42,441 bases of DNA, taken from the NCBI GenBank assembly GCA_964494475.1, contig CAZBRS010000045.1, forward strand, positions 1 through 42,441. Direction: 5' to 3'. The notes beneath the pieces were generated by a model. The model did no database searches, was not told the origin of the DNA, and saw nothing but the letters and a program-made list of their open reading frames with translations. Below, in pieces: positions 27,677 through 33,150 of the stretch. The stretch comes from CAZBRS01 sp964494475. GTDB lineage: Bacteria > Myxococcota_A > UBA9042 > CAZBRS01. The stretch's first letter is position 1. The number at the start of each line of letters is the position of its first letter. The translations under genes were made by a program, and so were the position numbers.

Positions 27677-29607
27677 TCAAACGGCGCGGACCATGAGATC
27701 GACCACGCGGCGCGTGAAGGCCACAGGGTCGGGCAACGGCGTGCCCTCGGCCACCAGGGCCTGCTCGAACAGCAGCCGCGCGTAATCGGCCAGGCGGGGA
27801 TCGTTCGCGTCGGCCGCGTACACCTTCTCGAGCCCGGCCAGCAGGGCGTGGTCGCCGTTGACCTCGAGGATGCGCTTGCCCTGGGGTACCTCGTGACCGG
27901 CCTGCTTCAAGAGCTGGGCCAGGTGCGGCGTCAGGTCGTGCTCGTCCGAGATGAGCACGGCGGCCGAGTCGGTGAGGCGCGTCGACAGGCGCACCTCCTT
28001 CACCTCGTCCTGCAGCGCCACGCGGAGCGCGGTCAGCAGGTCCTTGTGGACCGCGGCCTTCTCCTCGCGCGCGGCCTCTTCCTGCTTGCGCTCCTCCTCG
28101 GTGCCGAGCGCGACCTCGCCCTTGCCCACCGAGCGCAGCTTCTTGCCCTTGAACTCGGGCAGCGCCGAGACCAGCAGCTCGTCGACCGGATCGGTCAGGA
28201 GCAGCACCTCGTAGCCCTTCTTCCTGAAGGCCTCGAGGTGCGGCGCCTTCTCGAGCGCGGGCCGCGAGTCGCCCGTCAGGTAGTAGATGGCATCCTGGCC
28301 CTCCTTCATGCGGCCCACCACCTCGTCGAGCCCGGTCAGCTTCGCGGGGTCGGCGGTCGAGGCGAACAGCAGGAGCGGCGCCAGCTTGTCGCGCGTGTCG
28401 GCGTCGTCGGGGATGCCCTCCTTCAGCACGCGGCCGAAGGCGGCCCACAGCTTCAGGTAGCGCTCGGCGTCCTTCTCCTTCATCTCGGCCAGCACGCCCA
28501 GCACCTTCTTCACGATGTGGCCGCGGATCTGGCGCACGCGCCGATCGTTCTGCAGCAGCTCGCGCGACACGTTCAGGGGCAGATCCGGCGACTCGACCAC
28601 GCCCGTCAGGAAGCGCAGCCAGCGCGGCACGAGCTCCTTGCTGCGCTCGAGGATCATCACGCGGTTCGCGTAGAGCTGAAGGCCCCAGGGTGCGTCGAAG
28701 TGGAAGAGGTCGAAGGGCGCGTGCTCGGGGATGAACGCCAGCCCCTGGTACTCGAACGTGCCCTCTGCCTTCAGGTTCAAGGTCTCGAAGGGCTCGCCCC
28801 AGTCGTGGCTGAGGTGGCGATAGAAGTCGGCGAGCTCCTCCTTCGTGACCTCGGCGGGCGGCCGCGACCAGATGGCCTTCATGGAGTTGAGCGTGACCCA
28901 CTCGAACTCGGGCGCGACGACCGGGGCCTCGNNNNNNNNNNNNNNNNNNNNNNNNNNNNNNNNNNNNNNNNNNNNNNNNNNNNNNNNNNNNNNNNNNNNN
29001 NNNNNNNNNNNNNNNNNNNNNNNNNNNNNNNCTCGTCGACGAAGTCGTCGAGCCCGTCGTCGGGATCGGCGGTCTTGAGGAACAACGTAACGGACGTGCC
29101 GGGCTCGGAGCGCTCGGCGTCGGCCACGGTGAACTCGCCCGTGCCCAGCGACTCCCACTGCGTCGCGGTCTCCTCGCCCACCCGGCGCGTAACGACCACC
29201 ACGCGGTCGGCCACCATGAACGAGCTGTAGAAGCCCACGCCGAACTGGCCGATGAGGTTCTCGACGCCGCCGGTCGAGGCCTTCAACGCGGCCAGGAACT
29301 CGCGCGTGCCCGAGCGGGCGATGGTGCCGAGATTCTCGACGGCCTCGGCGCGGCTCATGCCGATGCCGTTGTCGACCACCGTGAGCGTGCGGGCCTCGGC
29401 GTCGCGTTCGAGGCGGATCTCGTACTCGGCCGTGGCCAGCGACGCGTCCTTCACCGCCTCGAAGCGCCGCTTGTCGATGGCGTCGGAGGCGTTCGAGATC
29501 AGCTCGCGCAGGAAGATCTCCTTGTGCGAGTAGAGCGAGTGGACGACCAGGTGCAGGAGCTGCTGGGCTTCGGATTTGAACGCATGGGTCTCGACGGCGC
29601 CGGACAT
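27677..29607 (-). CDS. htpG: Hsp90-family chaperone HtpG, interrupted by assembly gap
   Basis: ATP-dependent chaperone. The N-terminal GHKL ATPase is clear: FLRELISNASDAIDK, VDNGIGMS, GTIARSGT and QFGVGFYSSFMVAD. After the gap, the middle domain (NVSRELLQNDRRVRQIR) and the C-terminal dimerisation domain run to the stop at 27677. The gap at 28932-29031 puts the two halves out of frame. By comparison with E. coli HtpG, roughly 30-40 residues are missing there, so the real gap is close to 100 nt. The start MSGAVETHAFKSE matches the usual Hsp90 beginning and has GGGGAG just upstream. The gene itself is probably intact. Confidence 0.93.
28932..29031. other. Assembly gap (100 N) inside htpG
   Basis: A 100-N placeholder. 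The frame on either side differs, so the true length is not exactly 100 modulo three. Confidence 0.98.
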
Positions 29608-29686
29608 GGGGCTCCCCAAGAGGGTTTTCAAGCGGCGGGAAGCATAGGGTCGACCGTCGTGGAGGCAAGGGCACGGGCAGCGACCC

Positions 29687-29857
29687 GGGCGAGACCGCCT
29701 GCGGAACGCGCGGGCCGTTCTACGGACGCCTCCGCAGGTCGGGCTCTTGCCCGCCCAACTACGGCATCCTTCCGACCGCGGCCCTCGCGGCGACGTCGGG
29801 TCGGCCTGCGGCCTCCCTCGTCGTCGCGTCCTCGGCGGTCTCGCCGGGCCGCTGCCG
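29687..29857. repeat. Dispersed structured repeat, copy A
   Basis: About 170 bp that align along their whole length with 31614-31787 in the same orientation. The shared blocks are a 26-nt identical run (29695-29720 with 31622-31647), a 19-nt block around gcggcgacgtcgggtcggc, and an 18-nt block cgtcgtcgcgtcctcggc. An inverted repeat CCTGCGGA (29698-29705) / TCCGCAGG (29731-29738) could form a stem. There is no open frame and no transposase. Confidence 0.75.
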
Positions 29858-29876
29858 TTGTTGGGGGGCTCGTTCG

Positions 29877-29905
29877 TTGACATATGTTCGTCGACCGGAT
29901 ATATG
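29877..29905 (+). promoter_or_regulatory. Promoter/operator region of the VapBC module
   Basis: TTGACA (29877-29882), a 17-nt spacer and TATATG (29900-29905). Short palindromes CATATG, GTCGAC and TATGCATA lie in and beside it and could be operator half-sites for autoregulation by VapB-VapC. A GAGG ribosome site lies before the ATG at 29935. Confidence 0.5.
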
Positions 29906-29934
29906 CATACCAGGTGCACGAAGTGAGGTCGAAT

Positions 29935-30138
29935 ATGCGTACGACGGTTGACCTTCCGGCTGACCTTCTCGAGGAAGCGCGCGCGCTGTCCCACGCGCCG
30001 TCGAAGACCGCCACGCTGATCTATGCCTTGCAGGAGCTCATCCGGTCCAAGCACTTGCAGGAGCTACGGCGCCAGCGCGGGCGGCTCGATCTCGACCTCG
30101 ACCTGGCCACGTTACGTGGGGATCGAACCCATGCTTGA
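29935..30138 (+). CDS. vapB: VapB-type antitoxin
   Basis: A 67-residue antitoxin that would bind and neutralise the PIN-domain toxin encoded next and bind the operator. The N-terminus MRTTVDLPADLLEEARAL is the ribbon-helix-helix opening typical of the VapB/DUF2191 group. SKTATLIYALQELIRSKHLQ continues it, and the C-terminal Arg/Leu/Asp tail would wrap the toxin. I chose the ATG at 29935, preceded by GAGG, over an in-frame ATG at 29884 that lies inside the promoter. It overlaps vapC by 8 nt, the usual toxin-antitoxin layout. Confidence 0.85.
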   Translation: MRTTVDLPADLLEEARALSHAPSKTATLIYALQELIRSKHLQELRRQRGRLDLDLDLATLRGDRTHA

Positions 30139-30547
30139 GATCGTCGCGCACGCCGATCTCGTCCTGATCGACACGTCGGCCTGGATCGAGTTCTTTCGAG
30201 GGAGCGCTCACCCGGTCGCTGCCCTGGTCGATCGATTGATCTTCGACGATCGTGTCGCCCTCTCGGGCGTCGTGCGTGCCGAGTTGCTGCAAGGGGCCCG
30301 AAGCGACGCGCAGAAGGCAACGCTCGGCCGACAGTTGGCGGCGACCACGCTGCTGCCCGACCCGCCCGACTTGTGGGATCGCGTCGCCGACCTCGGGTAC
30401 ACGCTGCGACGGAAGGGCTTCGACGTGCGCATTCCGGATCTGGCGATCGCGGTCGTCGCGCAGGCGCACGACGTCCCGCTGCTCTCGCTCGATGCTCACT
30501 TCGAGGCGATCGCTGGCGTGTCGACACTACGGCGGCTCGACATCTGA
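30131..30547 (+). CDS. vapC: VapC-type PIN-domain toxin (ribonuclease)
   Basis: A 138-residue PIN nuclease; VapC toxins cut tRNA or rRNA in a Mg-dependent manner. All four acidic residues are present: D14 (LIDTSAWIEFF), E51 (VRAELLQG), D102 (IPDLAIAVVA) and D120 (SLDAHFEAI). It therefore looks active. It overlaps the antitoxin gene by 8 nt, and a small gene of unknown function follows 18 nt later on the same strand. Confidence 0.92.
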   Translation: MLEIVAHADLVLIDTSAWIEFFRGSAHPVAALVDRLIFDDRVALSGVVRAELLQGARSDAQKATLGRQLAATTLLPDPPDLWDRVADLGYTLRRKGFDVRIPDLAIAVVAQAHDVPLLSLDAHFEAIAGVSTLRRLDI

Positions 30548-30565
30548 GCCCCAAGGAGAGCCACG

Positions 30566-30793
30566 ATGACCGAGCAATCCGCCGATCCGCGCGTGGCCAT
30601 CCTGGATGGCGAGTGCGACGTGGAGGAATCCGGGCGTCCGTTCGGCAAGCGTTGGGCCCAACAGCGCATCACGCTCTCTGCCGAGCATCTTGCCGCCCTA
30701 CAGTCGGGCAAAGTCCTGGCGCTGGACGTTCAAGAGGAATACGTCGCGTTTCTAGTCTACGAGACCGGCGCGGCAGCTAAACCTGCCGACTAG
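30566..30793 (+). CDS. Small hypothetical protein downstream of vapC
   Basis: A 75-residue protein with a good ribosome site (AAGGAG, 7 nt before the ATG), 18 nt after vapC and probably in the same transcript. The middle segment QRITLSAEHLAALQSGKVLALDVQEEY reads like a small alpha/beta fold. No cysteine pairs or enzyme motif are seen and I do not recognise the family. A GC hairpin begins right after the TAG stop. It could be a third component of the module or an unrelated passenger. Confidence 0.6.
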   Translation: MTEQSADPRVAILDGECDVEESGRPFGKRWAQQRITLSAEHLAALQSGKVLALDVQEEYVAFLVYETGAAAKPAD

Positions 30794-30806
30794 CCCGCGA
30801 GGCGGG
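30794..30806 (+). terminator. Hairpin after the VapBC-associated small gene
   Basis: CCCGC-GAG-GCGGG directly after the TAG stop at 30791-30793. It lacks a T-run, so if it terminates transcription it is not a classic intrinsic terminator. A closely similar hairpin follows the gene ending at 33110. Confidence 0.4.
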
Positions 30807-30820
30807 ACTTGCACCCTCCA

Positions 30821-30846
30821 CCCGCCTTCGCCAAGGCTACGGCGGG
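30821..30846. repeat. Palindromic (REP-like) element
   Basis: CCCGCC (30821-30826) and GGCGGG (30841-30846) flank an inner CCTT...AAGG pair (within ccttcgccaagg), forming a bulged hairpin of about 26 nt. It looks like the mobile extragenic palindromes found in many genomes. The right arm runs directly into the lysA-like fragment. Confidence 0.5.
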
Positions 30847-30882
30847 CAGGCGCCTCGCGCTCCCGAGGCTGTCGCCGCTCTC
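30842..30882 (-). pseudogene. Fragment of a lysA 3' region
   Basis: These 41 bases match 33278-33318 inside the lysC-lysA gene at 39 of 41 positions. On the minus strand they read ESGDSLGSARRLPA, against ESGDTLGSARRLPA in the real enzyme. Beyond this block the protein similarity stops, so it is a short relic and not a gene. Confidence 0.6.
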
Positions 30883-30911
30883 CAACGCGGGGACACAGGG
30901 GCGGCAGGGGC

Positions 30912-31187
30912 TCACGTGGCGTGGATCTCTTCTCGGATGATGCGCCGCAGCGTCTCCTCCGTGATCGGCTCGACCACCTGTTGCACGCTGGCGCGCAGGG
31001 CCTCGTTGATCAGGGTCTGGTAGCCCTTGCCCTCGTCCTCGGCGCGCTGCCGGAAGGACTGGATCACCGCGTTGTCCAAGTAGATGGTGATGCGCGACTT
31101 ACCGGCCGCGGCCCTTGCTTGCAGCCTGGCAAGGTGAGGCACGTCCTTGGCGCGTCTTGCCTTCGAGAAGTCGTATTCAGCCTTCAT
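30912..31187 (-). CDS. brnA: BrnA-type antitoxin
   Basis: A 91-residue antitoxin with the CopG-like C-terminal DNA-binding part. The block KSRITIYLDNAVIQSFRQRA followed by EGKGYQTLINEALR is characteristic of BrnA. It should bind the BrnT toxin and repress the operon. It starts with a GAGGAGG ribosome site 6 nt upstream and overlaps the brnT stop by 11 nt. The toxin-first order is normal for brnT-brnA. Confidence 0.9.
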   Translation of the reverse strand: MKAEYDFSKARRAKDVPHLARLQARAAAGKSRITIYLDNAVIQSFRQRAEDEGKGYQTLINEALRASVQQVVEPITEETLRRIIREEIHAT

Positions 31188-31446
31188 AGTGCCTCCTCTC
31201 GTTCGTCGTTGCCTTGCGGGCCGAGATCAGTCGGATGATATCCCTGCGACGGAGCGTGTAGCACGCCGTGAGCAATCGTCCGCCAGCAGACATGCCGACC
31301 GCGACGAACCTGGCCTCTCCTTTCGCATCGTCATCCTCGCGAACCAGGGCCATCGGGTCGAGCAGGACGGTCGCGGCCTCGTCGAACCCGACACCGTGCT
31401 TCGCCAGGTTCCGATCGGCCTTCTCTTGATCGAACTCGATATCCAT
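31177..31446 (-). CDS. brnT: BrnT-type toxin (ribonuclease)
   Basis: An 89-residue BrnT toxin, a RelE-like RNase that stops translation. The opening IEFDQEKADRNLAKHGVGFD is the family hallmark, followed by the strand block RFVAVGMSAGGRLLTACYTLR and the end IRLISARKATTNERRHYE with conserved Arg/Lys and the YE tail. Length is normal, so it looks intact. A -10 box ends 6 nt before the ATG, so the mRNA may be leaderless. The antitoxin follows with an 11-nt overlap. Confidence 0.92.
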   Translation of the reverse strand: MDIEFDQEKADRNLAKHGVGFDEAATVLLDPMALVREDDDAKGEARFVAVGMSAGGRLLTACYTLRRRDIIRLISARKATTNERRHYEG

Positions 31447-31452
31447 GAGGCA

Positions 31453-31480
31453 AGTATACAGACGTCGTATGTATTAGCAA
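31453..31480 (-). promoter_or_regulatory. Promoter and candidate operator of brnT-brnA
   Basis: Minus strand: TTGCTA (31475-31480), a 16-nt spacer and TATACT (31453-31458), then 6 nt to the ATG at 31446. The spacer region contains ATACA-9-TGTAT, an inverted repeat overlapping the promoter that BrnA could bind. Confidence 0.55.
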
Positions 31481-31613
31481 GGTGCGACGCCCGTGCCACG
31501 GGATGAAATGGGAATGTGGACGATGTCGCGCGCCACGATATAGGAGCAGACCGATGTGTCTGCCCACGGGATTCGGTCCAGGGCCACGGTCGCACGCAGC
31601 GCCGGCAATGTCC

Positions 31614-31787
31614 CGGCGAGGCCGCCTGCGGAACGCGCGGGCCGTTCGTCGAACGCCTCTGCAGGGCGGGCTGTGTGCCCACCCAGCGCCGGCGTTCTCT
31701 TGGCCGCGGCGCCGCGCGGCGACGTCGGGTCGGCGATCGCCTCCTGCGTCGTCGCGTCCTCGGCTGACCTCGTCCGAGCCGCTGCCG
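31614..31787. repeat. Dispersed structured repeat, copy B
   Basis: Direct-repeat partner of 29687-29857, about 1.9 kb away, with scattered substitutions and small indels. The outer stem arm is slightly changed (CCTGCGGA at 31625-31632, TCTGCAGG at 31658-31665), but an inner stem CGTTCG-T-CGAACG is perfect here. Confidence 0.75.
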
Positions 31788-31814
31788 GCGCCTGGAATAC
31801 GTGGTTCTTACCGC

Positions 31815-31843
31815 TTGAAAGGACTGCTTCGGTTCAATAGAGT
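31815..31843 (+). promoter_or_regulatory. Candidate promoter of the broken lipoprotein gene
   Basis: TTGAAA (31815-31820), a 17-nt spacer and TAGAGT (31838-31843), 37 nt upstream of the ATG at 31881, which also has GGAGG (31871-31875). Confidence 0.5.
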
Positions 31844-31880
31844 TCTCTCGGTCTTGATATCATCGCCAGCGGAGGTCTTG

Positions 31881-33110
31881 ATGCCGCAGTGGGCTCGAAG
31901 CGCTGGCGTGGGGCTGTTGGCCGGGGTCATGCTCCTGGTCGTCGCGGCGTGCGGGGGCGGGAATCTGGGTGGAACCGGTGGATCCGGCGCATGCATTACG
32001 GAAACACCGTGCGCGGGTCCCCAAGACTGCCAAGGCGGAGATCGCTGCAACTTGAGGATCTCTCCTCCGCGATGCCAGTAGCTCTACTGCTCCGGCCAGG
32101 GGGACGAGTGAGACCCCGATCTCGACGACCTCCTCTGCAAGGAAGGCTTCGTCTGCCTGGACAGCGCCCCGCCCTTCTGCTGCAAGGCGGAGTGCGAAGA
32201 TCGGGAATGCGGTCCCGACCCCACCTGCGGCTTCTCCTGTGGATCGTGCAAAGATGGCGCCCCTTGCGTTGACGGCTTCTGCTGCGTGGCAAACTGCGAG
32301 GGGCGTGTTTGCGGTCCTGATCCCACGTGCGGCCTTTCCTGTGGGTCCTGTGTCGACGGAACTTCGTGCGTCGACGGAGCTTGTTGCAAGTCCGATTGCG
32401 AAGGACGCGAATGCGGCCCAGACCCCGCATGCGGCGCGTCGTGCGGAACGTGCGGTACCTACGCGTGCGTCGAAGGCAGATGCATGGGCGATCCCCTGCC
32501 CGTCGTGTCAGGTCCGCACCTGTTCTACGCGGTCATCAACATTCCCGGAGGCATGGCGCTGGTTCAGCAGTTCTGGTCAGATATTGAGCTCAACATATGG
32601 ACCGGCGACTGGATCGCGTTGATGACCGACGCAGACCCTGCTACGGGCGTCGATAAAAGCACGTCGGACCCCAAGGAGCTGGTAATGGACACGGGTTCAA
32701 CGGGCATCGAATTTTCAGTGATCGGGGCGATCGTTCGGTCGGATGCCGGTGGCTTGGAGTTTTCCAGCCAGCCCTTCGACGTCAACCTCGTCATCGGTCC
32801 GATCGTCTTCAAACTGAATGGCGCAGTAATTTCCGGCAGCATCCTGCTCGACGCCGCCGCAGGCCTGTCCCGGTGGGATGGGCAACTAGCGATGGAAAGC
32901 ATGTACTACTCAAGCGGCAGCCAAGAAGGGACCTACACAGCCGAGGACGGACTCGAGCCGAGCGACTTCGAGATCGTAGAACTGAAAACCGATGACGTTC
33001 CTCCGGGGCTGCCGCGCGTTTGCGACGACCAGCCCTGCGTAACCGGAATCCAATCCTGTACGCTCAACCCCAGCGTCACGTGGCCTCCGGCAGAGATGTG
33101 CGACGACTGA
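31881..33110 (+). pseudogene. Cys-rich repeat lipoprotein gene with two in-frame stops
   Basis: One reading frame runs from the ATG at 31881 to the TGA at 33108, 409 sense positions, broken only by TAG at codon 67 (32079-32081) and TGA at codon 77 (32109-32111). The N-terminus is a good lipoprotein signal (VVAAC, Cys24). After the stops come about three Cys-rich units of ~34 residues (pattern CEGRxCGPDPTCGxSCGSCxDG). A beta-rich C-terminal domain of about 210 residues follows (LFYAVINIPGG, GLEFSSQPFDVNLVIG). The frame is uniform on both sides, so there is no frameshift. Codon use includes more A/T-ending codons than in neighbours, hinting at different origin. It is probably a recent pseudogene; a sequencing error or stop-codon readthrough cannot be excluded. 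Function unknown. Confidence 0.7.
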
Positions 33111-33111
33111 C

Positions 33112-33131
33112 AGCCCGCGCAGGCGGGCTTT
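33112..33131 (+). terminator. Hairpin terminator after the lipoprotein gene
   Basis: AGCCCGC (33112-33118), loop GCAG, GCGGGCT (33123-33129), then a short T-run. It is a perfect 7-bp stem immediately after the stop. It separates this gene from the convergent lysC-lysA gene. Confidence 0.55.
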
Positions 33132-33150
33132 GCATTCTCCAGCCGCGACT

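Larger units (their letters stand above)
29608..29934. other. Intergenic region between htpG and the VapBC module
   Basis: It holds copy A of the dispersed repeat (29687-29857) and the vapB promoter (29877-29905). Directly before htpG there is a CTTGAAA sequence discussed among the findings. No protein-coding frame looks real. Confidence 0.6.
31447..31880. other. Intergenic region with repeat copy B
   Basis: These 434 bp hold the brnT promoter, copy B of the dispersed repeat (31614-31787) and the promoter of the broken lipoprotein gene. I see no protein-coding frame. Confidence 0.6.

Noticed and set aside
29884..29934. Earlier ATG at 29884 for vapB
   Set aside because: It lies inside the promoter spacer, and the ribbon-helix-helix N-terminus begins at 29935.
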